Notes under the pieces: generated by a model | Seen by the model: the letters and a program-made list of their open reading frames with translations, nothing else | What the model was told of the DNA's origin: nothing | The model's database searches: none | Shown here: in pieces, positions 39,596-48,344 of the stretch | How the letters are laid out: the number at the start of each line of letters is the position of its first letter | Numbering within the stretch: position 1 is the first letter of the stretch | Source: JAENVU01 sp963765075 | Lineage (GTDB): Bacteria > Actinomycetota > Acidimicrobiia > IMCC26256 > JAENVU01 | Length of the DNA stretch: 64,000 nt | NCBI GenBank assembly: GCA_963765075.1 | Contig: CAVXVA010000008.1 | Span: forward strand, 124,001 to 188,000 | Reading direction: 5' to 3' | Translations under genes and position numbers: made by a program

Positions 39596-41119
39596 ATGGA
39601 GCGGCTCGGGAGCCTTGACGCGATCTTCCTCGAGATCGAGAGCCCGACGACTCCGATGAACATCGGCTCGGTGTCGATCTTCGAAGGTGCCGCCCCGTCG
39701 TTCGCCGAGATCCGTGCGTTCGTCGCGGCGCGAGTGGCGCTGGTACCGCGGTGCCGGCAGCGGGTACGTCGCTCCGGGCTCGGCCTCACCCGGCCGGTGT
39801 GGATCGATGATGTGGGCTTCGACCTCGGCCGCCATCTGCACCACGTGACGCTCCCCGCCGGCGGCATCGCCACCCTCGAGTCCGTCGTCGTCGAGGCCAT
39901 GACGACCCCACTCGATCGCCGGGCTGCGCTGTGGGAGATGTGGCTCGTCGAGGGGCTCGCGGACGGCCGTTGGGCGGTGATCTCGAAGGTGCATCACTGC
40001 ATGGTCGATGGGATCGCGGGCACGGACCTGCTCGCGGTGATGCTCGACGCCGACGTGTCGGTCCCGCCCGGGCCGCCGCCGACCTGGCGACCGACCCCCG
40101 AGCCCTCGGCCCTCGCGGTGGCCTGCTTCGGCCTCGCCCGGACCGCGAGGTCGATCCGCGCCCACCTCGGGGGGATCGTCCGCGCGCTCGGGCGGCCGGG
40201 GAGGTCCTGGCAGCGGCTTCGCGATCTCCTTGCCGGCGCGCGTGGACTCTGGCTCCAGCCCCGACGGCGCGATTCGCCGCTCACCGGCCCGATCGGCCCG
40301 GACCGACGCTGGGCTCACCTCGAGGTGTCACTCGCCGACGTCGGGGTCGCGCGCGATCGCTTCGGCGGGACGGTCAACGATGTCGTGCTCAGCGCCATCG
40401 CGCTCGGATTCCGCGAGCTGCTCACCGCGCGCGGCGAACCGGTCGAGGGACGAGACGTGATGGCCCTCGTGCCCGTCTCCCTCCGCACGCGGGACGCGCG
40501 TGGCCAACTGGACAACCGGGTCGCCGTGACCCACGCACTGCTGCCCGTCGGAATCAGCGAACCGGCGGCCGCGTACACCGCAGTGCGACAGCACCTCGAC
40601 GCTCTGAAACGCTCGCACCAGGCCGACGCATCGGCGGCCCTGCTCCACACCGGTGACTACGCGCCGCATGTCGTCGCGGGCGCGGTCGCGCGTGGCGTCG
40701 TCCGAATGCAGCGGAACATCGAGACGATCGCCACCAACGTGCCGGGCCCCCGCGCGCCGTTGTTCGTCTGCGGGCGACGAATGATCGAGGCGTATCCGTT
40801 CGCACCGATCGGCGCAGAGATTCGTATCGCCATCGCGATCTGGTCCTACTGCGGGACGTTCTACTTCGGCATCACCGTCGACCGCGAGGCGGTGACCGAC
40901 CTCGACACGCTCGTCGTCGGGATCCGGCGCGCTTTCGCCGCCCTGCGGACCGCGGCCGAGACCGACGGGCCCTCCGGTCTTGAGTGCGATCGCGTACGGG
41001 AAGCCGGTGAAGACGACACGCCAGAGCCTGGCCATCAGCACGAACAGGAGGATGCCGCCCACGCCGGTCTCGAACCGGACGCCGGTGAGGAACCCCAGGG
41101 CGATCACGGGGACCGCTAG
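39596..41119 (+). CDS. Wax ester synthase / diacylglycerol O-acyltransferase; tail probably not native
   Basis: WS/DGAT enzymes make triacylglycerol or wax esters from acyl-CoA at the membrane. MERLGSLDAIFLEIESPTTP, the catalytic HHxxxDG (HH133-134 to DG138-139 in KVHHCMVDGIAG), the NDVVLSAIALGFRELL segment and NVPGPRAPLFVCGRRM are the family motifs. Homology ends near residue 460. The last ~45 residues are a run of charged residues that is the antisense image of a hydrophobic reading frame on the other strand. A TGA at 40981 in the neighbouring frame would give a normal end, so the true stop was probably lost to a frameshift near 40960. Confidence 0.87.
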   Translation: MERLGSLDAIFLEIESPTTPMNIGSVSIFEGAAPSFAEIRAFVAARVALVPRCRQRVRRSGLGLTRPVWIDDVGFDLGRHLHHVTLPAGGIATLESVVVEAMTTPLDRRAALWEMWLVEGLADGRWAVISKVHHCMVDGIAGTDLLAVMLDADVSVPPGPPPTWRPTPEPSALAVACFGLARTARSIRAHLGGIVRALGRPGRSWQRLRDLLAGARGLWLQPRRRDSPLTGPIGPDRRWAHLEVSLADVGVARDRFGGTVNDVVLSAIALGFRELLTARGEPVEGRDVMALVPVSLRTRDARGQLDNRVAVTHALLPVGISEPAAAYTAVRQHLDALKRSHQADASAALLHTGDYAPHVVAGAVARGVVRMQRNIETIATNVPGPRAPLFVCGRRMIEAYPFAPIGAEIRIAIAIWSYCGTFYFGITVDREAVTDLDTLVVGIRRAFAALRTAAETDGPSGLECDRVREAGEDDTPEPGHQHEQEDAAHAGLEPDAGEEPQGDHGDR

Positions 41120-41149
41120 TGCCATCACGAGCCCGAAGTCGGCGACCAT
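40984..41149 (-). pseudogene. Remnant of a membrane-protein gene
   Basis: The minus-strand frame from the ATG at 41149 reads MVADFGLVMALAVPVIALGF and on through FETGVGGILLFVLMARLW and FPYAIALKTGG, a convincing set of two or three membrane segments. Past 40984 the frame continues only as a shadow of the acyltransferase gene. No family is recognised, and no Shine-Dalgarno is seen, so this is best called a truncated remnant or a small membrane gene whose end has been lost. Confidence 0.4.
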
Positions 41150-41336
41150 CAGCCAACGGCGTTCGGGTCAGGGTTCGAAAGAGTGCCGATCTCCCACCGA
41201 GTGATCGGTAGGGCGAGCAAGGCCCTGTACAGGGACGACGCCCTGCGTTCGCCAACGAGCCGGTGTGTGGGAGCTCTTTCGAACCAGAGCCGGCGCTCGC
41301 GGAGCTGATAGCTGACGGCGCGTACGTGCGCGGTCC

Positions 41337-41730
41337 CTACCGGGGATCTGCGGCAACTCGGTCACGTCGTTGTGCGCGGCGTGTGGTTGACGCGGTCGCG
41401 GTGAAGAGCCGCCAAGTTCCGGGAACGCCCTTGAGGGAGTGGTTGCTATGGGTGTTGAAGGTGATGCCGGAACTGGCAGCCACTTCACTCACGGTGCGCG
41501 ATGTGCACACTTCTCCCGGGCCTGCGAGATCACAGATGCGTTTGGTGATGCTGACGGCGAGACCGACGACGTCGTCGGTTCGGACCTCGATCTCGCCCAG
41601 GTGGACACCGGCACGTACCTCCAAACCCATGTTCCTTGCTTGGGTCACGATCTCGATGGCGGCGCGCACCGCGCGGGTTGTGGCATCGAAGGTGGCGAGG
41701 AACCCGTCCGAGAAATGACGCAGACCTCAA
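41337..41730 (-). pseudogene. Class III adenylate/guanylate cyclase, C-terminal remnant
   Basis: About 130 codons of the cyclase catalytic domain remain: SDGFLATFDATTRAV (metal-binding Asp), then GLEVRAGVHLGEIEVRTDDV, GLAVSITKRICDLAGPGEV and HSLKGVPGTWRLF, as in the actinobacterial CHD domains. The frame is closed by a TGA just upstream of the SDG motif, and there the tetR promoter begins, so the N-terminal part is gone. The cut coincides with the start of the catabolic cluster, suggesting that arrival of that cluster or a deletion truncated the gene. The remnant is not expected to be active. Confidence 0.75.
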
Positions 41731-41769
41731 TATTGACGAAAACGTCATTTCACTGTAGGGTCACGTTCG
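41713..41769 (+). promoter_or_regulatory. tetR promoter and operator candidate
   Basis: A -35 TTGACG (41733-41738) and -10 TAGGGT (41756-41761) are 17 bases apart; the start point would fall at the GTG at 41769 (leaderless). An inverted repeat TGACG-AAAA-CGTCA (41734-41747) overlaps the -35, and a further half-site AAATGACG (41713-41720) mirrors CGTCATTT (41743-41750). This is a good autoregulatory TetR site, by inference. Confidence 0.65.
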
Positions 41770-42506
41770 TGACGCCGACGATTGACGCATCACCGACTCG
41801 AGGGCACAAGAAGAAGGGCCGCACCCGTGCGGCGCTGATCGACGCCGCCATCGACGTCATCTCGGACCAGCCCGGTGGCTTCAGCGTCGGCGACGTGACC
41901 GCGTGGGCAGGCGTATCGCAGGGCACCTTCTACAACTACTTCGACGATCGCGACACGCTGATCGACGCGGTCGTCCCCGAAGTCCTCACCCGCTTCGCCG
42001 TCGAGAGCGCCGAACTCGTCGCGATCGACGAGCCCGTCGAACGGTTTGCCACCCTCACCACCATGGCACTGCGAATGGCGGCCGACGCTCCCCACGAGGT
42101 GCGGGTGCTCCTACGACTCGACGCGGTTCACCGAGCGATCGTCGAGGCGCCGGTGCTCGACCACATGCGCACCGACCTGCTGGCCGGGTACCGCTCCGGC
42201 GCATTCATCAGCGGCCCCGATGCGTCGAGCCTCGATGTCATCGTCGGCGCGATTCTCGTCGGCGCACGACGGATCACCGATGAAGCTGTACCTGCGGAGT
42301 ACGTCCCTCGCCTCGTCGCATCGCTGCTCCGATCTCTCGGCGTCGCCGCCGGCCCCGCAACCGAGGTCGCCGATCGCGTGGCGCGGTCCGTCGACGAGAT
42401 CCGCCGCGTCTCCTCCGGCTCGACCAAACCAGCTCCGACTCGCAACGCAATGGAAGTTCTCGCGTCGTCGCCAACGCCGTCGCCGTCGTCCGACCGTCTC
42501 GACTGA
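41769..42506 (+). CDS. TetR-family transcriptional regulator
   Basis: A 245-residue regulator. The helix-turn-helix is in the N terminus: RTRAALIDAAIDVISDQ, then FSVGDVTAWAGVSQGTFYNYF, followed by the DDRDTLIDAVV helix. The C-terminal ligand domain is all helical and has no clear family. A basic pre-HTH tail (RGHKKKGRTR) is present. It heads the set VOC-SDR-monooxygenase-hydrolase, spaced 8-20 bases from the next gene, so it probably responds to an aromatic substrate or intermediate of that pathway. Confidence 0.88.
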   Translation: MTPTIDASPTRGHKKKGRTRAALIDAAIDVISDQPGGFSVGDVTAWAGVSQGTFYNYFDDRDTLIDAVVPEVLTRFAVESAELVAIDEPVERFATLTTMALRMAADAPHEVRVLLRLDAVHRAIVEAPVLDHMRTDLLAGYRSGAFISGPDASSLDVIVGAILVGARRITDEAVPAEYVPRLVASLLRSLGVAAGPATEVADRVARSVDEIRRVSSGSTKPAPTRNAMEVLASSPTPSPSSDRLD

Positions 42507-42514
42507 TCAGGAAA

Positions 42515-43093
42515 GTGACCCATCCCATGCCCACATCGTCTTCACCGCGACTCTCGCTGAGTCATACGACACTTGCCGTGCGCGACCTCGACGCGATGCT
42601 CGACTTCTATCGCGAGGTGCTCGGCTTCGTCGTCACCAACCGAGGCGAAGCCCCGGGCGGATCCGAGATGGCGTTCATCTCCCAGGACCCCGCGGAGCAT
42701 CATCAGATCGTGTTCATTTCCGGGCTTCCCGGCACTGATCGTCAGTTCGTGATGCTCGACCACCTGGCGTTTCGCACCAACAGCCTCGACGACCTCCGTG
42801 CGATCGGCGTTCGTCTCGAGGAGGCCGGCGTCGACGGGGTCATCCCGATCTCCCACGGCAACGCGTGGTCGTTGTACTTCACCGATCCCGAAGGCAACGG
42901 CCTGGAGTGCTTCGTCGACAGTCCTTTCCATGCCGCGCAGCCGTACGCCGATGGTTTCGACCTCGGCGCCGACGACGCGGCGATCGAGGCCGACACGCGC
43001 GCGAAGATCCAGGACGACGACGAGTTCCAGTCGATGGCGGACTGGCAGGCGCAGTTCCGGGTTCGCCTCGACGGCGATGCGGCGGGAGACTGA
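42515..43093 (+). CDS. VOC-family ring-cleavage dioxygenase-like protein
   Basis: A 192-residue (or 188 from the ATG at 42527) glyoxalase/bleomycin/extradiol dioxygenase superfamily protein. One VOC domain with two beta-alpha motifs: HTTLAVRDLDAMLDFYREVLG carries the first metal His, MLDHLAFRTNSLDDL the second and GNGLECFVDSP the Glu, which together form the 2-His-1-carboxylate Fe(II) site. That set suggests an extradiol (meta) cleavage enzyme. The start is uncertain: AGGA lies close to the GTG but far from the ATG. Fits the catabolic cluster; substrate not known. Confidence 0.82.
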   Translation: MTHPMPTSSSPRLSLSHTTLAVRDLDAMLDFYREVLGFVVTNRGEAPGGSEMAFISQDPAEHHQIVFISGLPGTDRQFVMLDHLAFRTNSLDDLRAIGVRLEEAGVDGVIPISHGNAWSLYFTDPEGNGLECFVDSPFHAAQPYADGFDLGADDAAIEADTRAKIQDDDEFQSMADWQAQFRVRLDGDAAGD

Positions 43094-43096
43094 CCC

Positions 43097-43873
43097 GTGG
43101 ACCTCGGAATCGCGGGTCGCACGGCCCTCATCTGCGCCTCGTCGCGCGGACTCGGGTTCGCCTGTGCCGACTCGCTCGGACGCGAGGGTGTCCACCTGGT
43201 CATCAACGGCCGGATAGGAACCCTCGCGGGTGCTGCGGACGAACTACGCGGCCGCCACCGCGTCAGGTGTCGACGGATGCGGGCGACATCGCGGAGGCGG
43301 CAACCCGCGATCGGTTACTCCAGGTCTGCCCCGAGCCCGACATCTTGGTGAACAACAACAACGGCCCGGAACCGGGACGATTTCAGGATTGGGATCGCGC
43401 GGACTGGATTGCTGCGCTCGACGCCAACATGCTTGCGCCGGTACTGCTGATCCGCGCCGTTATCGACGGCATGTCGGCGCGCCGCTTCGGTCGGATCGTC
43501 AACATCACCTCGGCCATGGTGAAGACACCGATGTCGGCCATGGGGCTCTCCACCGGTGCGCGAACTGCGCTCACTTCGGTGAGCAAGGCGCTGTCTCGAG
43601 ACGTGGCCTCGGCCAACGTCACGATCAACAACCTGCTGCCGGAACGCTTCGACACCGCCCGCCAACAACAGATGGCGGAGCTGCATGCCGCGCTCGGCGA
43701 CATCACCGTCGAGGCGGCCTACGCAGCAGATGAAGGCGACGATCGCCGCGAAACGGCTGGGCCGGCCCGACGAGTTCGGCGATGCGTGCGCGTTCCTGTG
43801 CAGTGCACAGGCGGGCTACATCTCCGGTCAGAACCTCCAGCTCGATGGCGGCAGCTACGCAGGCCTGTTGTGA
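43097..43873 (+). CDS. Atypical SDR oxidoreductase (two compensating frame breaks)
   Basis: About 258 residues. The Rossmann motif is CASSRGLGFA in place of TGxxxGIG. LVNNNNGPEPG matches NNAG, and ITSAM supplies the catalytic Ser. The usual YxxxK is replaced by STGAR (GLSTGARTALTSVSKALSR), as in an SDR branch lacking the Tyr, so normal reductase chemistry is in doubt. RLGRPDEFGDACAFLCS and ISGQNLQLDGGSY are the normal end. The frame is lost near 43264 (adding one C restores HRVQVSTDAGD) and regained near 43725 (one base too many). The net frame is kept. Indel errors are likely. Confidence 0.75.
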
Positions 43874-45537
43874 CCGACGAGTCCGCGAGCGGCTCCGCAT
43901 CGGACCTCGACGTCGACGTCCTGATCGTCGGTGGGGGCCCGGTCGGAATGTTCGGCGGCATCCTTGCCTCGCGGCATGGACTCACTTCGCTCGTGGTCGA
44001 ACGTCGGGACGGACCGCAGACCGCCCCGGCCGCGCACGTCGTCAATGCCCGCACCTACGAGATCTGCCGGCAGGCGGGGCTCGACATGGATCGAATCCAC
44101 GCCGCCGGCAAGGAACCGGCCGACTCCGGCCACGTCAATTTCGTGACCCGACTCAGCGGCGACGTGATCGGCCGCCTTCCGTTCGAACGTCAGGGCGATG
44201 GATGTCTCGACCTCACGCCGACCCCGCTCCGCAACCTCTCCCAGCACCGCTTCGGACGGATCCTGGCCGACGAGGTCCGAGGGTCGCCGGGTGCCGAGCT
44301 GCGCTACAGCCAGCAGTGGGAAGGCGCCGAGGAGATCGGCGATGCGGTGATGTCCGTCGTCACCGATCTCGAGACCGGCACGACGACCAGGGTACGAAGC
44401 CGCTACGTCATCGGGTGTGACGGCGCGGGCAGCCGGGTCCGCAAGATGCTCGGGATCGAGATGCTGGGCCCGCCGCTGATCCAGTGCTATCTGATGATCC
44501 ACTTCGGCGCCGACCTCCGTGCGCTCACCTCTGACCGGCCGGCTGTGCTGCATTTCGTGCTCGACCCGGAGGTCGGTGGCGCCTTCATTGCCCACGACGT
44601 CGAATCGGATTGGGTGTTCATGCACCCCATTGACCCAACCCGGGAATCCGTCGAGGACTACGACGACGCTCGCTGCCTCGACATCATCGACCGGGCCGCC
44701 GGCACCCCGCTCGGCGCTGAGATCCTGGGCAAGGGCGCGTGGTGGATGAGTTCACAGACCGCCGAATCGATGGGCGGCGGACGCATCTTCCTCGTGGGCG
44801 ATGCTGCGCACCGATTCCCCCCGACCGGTGGTCTCGGTCTGAACTGTGGGGTCCAGGACATCCACGGATTGATGTGGCGCCTCGCCGCAGTTTCGAGTGG
44901 CCACGCGTCGGCCGCTCTGCTCGACTCGTACGGAACCGAACGCATTCCGGTTGCCCAGAACAACGCCCATCAGTCGTTGACCAACGCGCTCAAGATGGTC
45001 CACCTGTCTGCCGCGCTGGGGACCGATGTCGAGCCGACGACCGAGCAGCTCCACGCGTCGTTGACGGATCCGTCGAAGGCCGATGAGATCGCTGCGGCAG
45101 TCGAGATGCAGCGGGAACACTTCGACCTGATCGGACTCCAGCTCGGCTACGTCTATGGCGACGGGGCGCTCGTCGCCGAGGAGTCGCCCCCTGAACCCGA
45201 GTCGCCGAGCACCTACGTCCCCACGGCGCGCCCCGGCGCGCGGTTGCCCCACGCCTGGTTGCGCGAGGTCGGCGGCACGTCGACGCTCGATCTCGTCCCC
45301 GTCGACCGACCCGTGCTCTTCAGTTTCGGGGAGCACGACGTCTGGGCCGACGCGCTCGGCACCGACGATGTCGCGGCGGTGCGAGTCGGCGTCGACACGC
45401 CCTCGCTCGACTCGTGGCAGAAGGTGTGCGACGTCGGCGACGGTGGCGCGCTTCTGGTGCGCCCCGATCACCACGTGGCGTGGCGGGCTCGTGACGCCGC
45501 GCAACGTCGGCACACGGACCCGCGCTCGACGCGGTGA
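43870..45537 (+). CDS. FAD-dependent aromatic hydroxylase (class A monooxygenase)
   Basis: A 555-residue flavoprotein monooxygenase like phenol or resorcinol hydroxylases. The FAD dinucleotide motif is VLIVGGGPVGMFGGILASRHG, the DG motif is YVIGCDGAGSRVRKMLGI, and the GD motif is IFLVGDAAHRFPPTGGLGLN. A C-terminal thioredoxin-like domain (DRPVLFSFGEHDVWADAL) is normal for the family. NAD(P)H-dependent ortho-hydroxylation of an aromatic ring is the expected reaction. The GTG overlaps the SDR stop. It probably feeds the VOC dioxygenase. Confidence 0.9.
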   Translation: MTDESASGSASDLDVDVLIVGGGPVGMFGGILASRHGLTSLVVERRDGPQTAPAAHVVNARTYEICRQAGLDMDRIHAAGKEPADSGHVNFVTRLSGDVIGRLPFERQGDGCLDLTPTPLRNLSQHRFGRILADEVRGSPGAELRYSQQWEGAEEIGDAVMSVVTDLETGTTTRVRSRYVIGCDGAGSRVRKMLGIEMLGPPLIQCYLMIHFGADLRALTSDRPAVLHFVLDPEVGGAFIAHDVESDWVFMHPIDPTRESVEDYDDARCLDIIDRAAGTPLGAEILGKGAWWMSSQTAESMGGGRIFLVGDAAHRFPPTGGLGLNCGVQDIHGLMWRLAAVSSGHASAALLDSYGTERIPVAQNNAHQSLTNALKMVHLSAALGTDVEPTTEQLHASLTDPSKADEIAAAVEMQREHFDLIGLQLGYVYGDGALVAEESPPEPESPSTYVPTARPGARLPHAWLREVGGTSTLDLVPVDRPVLFSFGEHDVWADALGTDDVAAVRVGVDTPSLDSWQKVCDVGDGGALLVRPDHHVAWRARDAAQRRHTDPRSTR

Positions 45538-45603
45538 CAGGCCGACGCTGATGGCCGTCAACGCGGCCACGAGTAGAACGTCCTCGACGAATGAAGGATC
45601 CCT

Positions 45604-46458
45604 GTGAGCTACTCCCTTGCCAACGTCGGCGGCCGAGCCGCCCTGGTCGCCGGTGATCAGTGGTACGACCTCGAGTCGCTCTCCGGCGGCGAGCTCGGCC
45701 CCGACCCGATGGGCGCACTGTCGGCACCGGACCGCCTGGCCGCATTGACCGCTGATCTCGGAGCGCGCGAGTCGACCGGCGTCGTCGACTTCGACCGGCT
45801 CGGACCTCCGGTCCCGCAGCCCCGCAGCGTGTTCGCCATCGGTCTCAACTACCTGGACCACGCCGCAGAAGGAGCGATGGAGGCTCCTGCCAATCCACTG
45901 GTGTTCGCGAAGTTCTCCTCGTGCTTGTCGGGTCCGGTCGCCGACGTCGAAATGCGCAGCGACTTCGTCGACTACGAGGGTGAGCTCGTCGTGGTGATCG
46001 GTCGGGGCGGCAAGGACATCAGCCGGCCGAGCCGGGATCACGTTGTCGGGTTCACGTTCGGCCAGGACATCTCCGACGGGTCGTCGCAGTTTGCGTCCTC
46101 GCCGCCGCACTTCGATCTCGGCAAATCCTTCGACACCTTCGGGCCGATCGGCCCGGTGATGGTCTCGCCGGACTCCGTCGACCGGGACCACTTGCGGATC
46201 ATCACCCAAGTCAACGGCGAGGTCCGCCAGGACGGGACGATCGGCGAGCTGATCTTCGATGTCCCGACGCTCGTGTCGTACCTGTCGAGAGTGACCACGC
46301 TGACAACCGGCGACCTGATCTTCACGGGCACCCCCGGCGGCATCGGCGCCACGCAAGGCAAGTTTCTGGCCGACGGTGACATCGTCACCACGCGCATCGA
46401 CGGCGTCGGCGAGCTCGCCAACCGTTGTGTGCGGATCACCGACCACAACGTCTGCTGA
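45604..46458 (+). CDS. Fumarylacetoacetate hydrolase family protein
   Basis: A 284-residue FAH-superfamily hydrolase or decarboxylase (HpaG/MhpD-like). SVFAIGLNYLDHAAEGAM, NPLVFAKFSSCLSGP, the metal ligands in VDYEGELVVVIGRGG and GFTFGQDISDGSSQF, and the terminal GDLIFTGTPGGIGAT are family motifs. It would act on an acyl-pyruvate made after ring cleavage, releasing pyruvate or fumarate. The GTG at 45604 follows an AAGGATCC at a normal distance. Position at the end of the catabolic set supports the role. Confidence 0.9.
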   Translation: MSYSLANVGGRAALVAGDQWYDLESLSGGELGPDPMGALSAPDRLAALTADLGARESTGVVDFDRLGPPVPQPRSVFAIGLNYLDHAAEGAMEAPANPLVFAKFSSCLSGPVADVEMRSDFVDYEGELVVVIGRGGKDISRPSRDHVVGFTFGQDISDGSSQFASSPPHFDLGKSFDTFGPIGPVMVSPDSVDRDHLRIITQVNGEVRQDGTIGELIFDVPTLVSYLSRVTTLTTGDLIFTGTPGGIGATQGKFLADGDIVTTRIDGVGELANRCVRITDHNVC

Positions 46459-46469
46459 AGGGAACCCCG

Positions 46470-46532
46470 ATGACGGAATATCGGGATCGACAGCTGTGGG
46501 ATCTTGCGGCCTGGCCGGAGATGCACTCGTAG
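46470..46532 (+). pseudogene. Truncated start of a further catabolic-operon gene
   Basis: Eleven bases after the hydrolase stop an ATG opens a 20-codon frame (MTEYRDRQLWDLAAWPEM..) that has a natural-looking N terminus but ends at a TAG at 46530-46532. Directly after it the coding switches to the minus strand and to a different kind of gene content. It is best read as the 5' end of an operon gene cut off by the neighbouring island. It is too short to identify. Confidence 0.45.
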
Positions 46533-46564
46533 GCGGCGCCAGGTATCTCGCATCGTTCGTACGC

Positions 46565-47691
46565 TCACACCTCTTGGTACACGATGTCGGTGATGTCCAT
46601 GAGTGCCAGCCCACCGCCGCCGTCGACGCGCCGCGGACCGTCGGACAGCGCGTTCGTCAGCGTCGCCAGCGCGATGTCCGCCGACATGTTCTGGTCGATC
46701 CGCATCCAGGTGTACAGGCCCTCCACAAGCCCGTCGGTATGACCACCCAGGAGCAGGTGCGTATAGAGCCCGGGGGAACTCCGCGACCAGCCGCTGCCCG
46801 ACACGTTCCCATTGATGCCCGACAACCTTGCGTCGTCCAGCTGTGAGCCGGCGTTGTTCAAGATCCAGTACGCGTGCATGTCGTCGAGCTTCTCGCTGGC
46901 GACCCTCCTGGGGTTGACGTTGACGAGATTCAGCCAGGTGTGCTCGATCTGGAGCTGCAGCACGTCGACCGCGATCAGCGCCCGCACGAGCGTCACCAGA
47001 GCCTCGAGCTGAGCCTTCGGCGGAAGGTAGACGCACAGCTCCTTACCCTTCTTGTCAAGGCTCGGGAGGTTGCGGATGGCCGATACCTTCGTCGCGTTGA
47101 CACCGTTGTGCACAGCGCCGTCCTGTCTCATCTGGTCGGCTTGCCCGGCGTTGCCCCACGGATCGTTCACGAACTCGATGCCGATCGACGTCCCGATCAG
47201 GGTCGGCAGGTGATCGCGAGCTCACAAACGTCGAGGAACTGTCGGATCGTGCCGTCGCGATCGATGCAGAAGTGCGCCATGGGCCGGTACGAGTGCTGGA
47301 CGCCACCACTGTCCCGCCAGGTTGCGACCCGGAAGTCGCTGACGTGCAGCAGATCGCGGCTCCCGGCCGTCTCGTGGAGAGCGATCTTGTTCAGCGAGGC
47401 CGCCGGGCGGTATCCGCCACCCGAGTAGACACGCATGCCGGGGTGGAGCGGATCCGCGAAGAACCGGTCTGCGTCGCGGGCGGCGTCGTCGAACGTGCCA
47501 TCGGCCTTCTGGTACATGCCACGCCAGTTCGTCAAACCCGCAACCGCTCCCTTTTCGGCGCCGTCAACGACGAGGGTGTCGGTCGCCGCCGGAACGAAGT
47601 CACGAATGCGTTGCTGGTTGCTCGTCGAGCCGCCAACGGACACGCTCCCTGAGCTAGTGCTTGCGAACGCTGCGGCTTGATAGGCGTCCTT
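46565..47691 (-). pseudogene. Amidase_2 peptidoglycan amidase, frame-broken
   Basis: A zinc N-acetylmuramoyl-L-alanine amidase domain: LNKIALHETAGSRDLL has the first zinc His, then YRPMAHFCIDRDGTIRQFLD and, after a frame change near 47214, TSIGIEFVNDPWGNAG. The C-terminal ~150 residues (LVNVNPRRVASEKLDDMH, LLLGGHTDGLVEGLYT) are not a known binding domain to me. Adding one base near 47214 gives CELADHLPTLIGTSIGIEF, the expected sequence. The upstream frame runs on without a stop into the protease, so the two may be one polypeptide. No signal peptide is visible, so it may be delivered by another route. Confidence 0.7.
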
Positions 47692-48344
47692 GTAGTAGAC
47701 GAGGAGTGGAACTGTGGCGTCCGCGTAAGCGGTGATCGTCTCCACGACACGCTCGGTCTTTGCCATGAAGGTCTGCAAGTCTTCGTAGCTTACGCCTTAC
47801 CGGGAATCGACCACGATGCGGTAGGTCGTGTTGACACTGCTGGCGTCGCCGGGCCAGCGGTCACGAGGCGACCGTGGAGAGCGCGTCGTCGATCGATCGA
47901 GATCGGTCACCCAGATCGGTCCGAAGCGCTCGAGAATGTCAACGTAGTGCGAGACTGGGAACTCGGCATTCGGCACGTCGTACTGCATGCCGGCGACACC
48001 GGCGACCTCGGTGACCTGGTCAAGGGCAGCCCGGCGTCGATGTACGGCAGCCACTCGGCACCGATCGAAGGGATGTACTCGTGGACCGACTGGGCGGCCT
48101 GGTTCTTCCAGTTGGCCATCATCGTGGCGACGGTCGCCCAGCACGCCATCGGCGTGTCCTGGCGCAGTGGTCCAACGTGCCGGGAATGGAGACGTCGTGC
48201 TTTGTCGCCTCCGCCTCGATCACGACCTCGAGGCTCTTGAGGTTTCCCTCGGCGTCGCTCTCGGTCGCCTTGACCGAGCCCGCACCTTCCTGCGAGAGCT
48301 GGACCGCGGACCTGATCGAGGACGGAGTAGCCCTCCGCTCATCG
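47692..48344 (-). pseudogene. AvrRpt2-like (C70) papain-fold protease, frame-broken
   Basis: The catalytic Cys region RQDTPMACWATVATMMANW (Cys codon 48141-48143) matches the QxxxMxCWAAxxxMMxxW motif of family C70. Then come WLPYIDAGLPL, DQVTEVAGVAGMQYDV, SHYVDILERFGPIWVT and a His in LHGRLVTA (47874-47876), the order seen in AvrRpt2 relatives. These parts lie in different frames, with breaks near 48170, 48028, 47890, 47850 and 47805. The upstream start may be the ATG at 48344 (MSEGYSVLDQVR after removing one G). C70 proteases are typically effectors or toxin parts. Assignment is by recalled motif, so moderate confidence. Confidence 0.6.
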
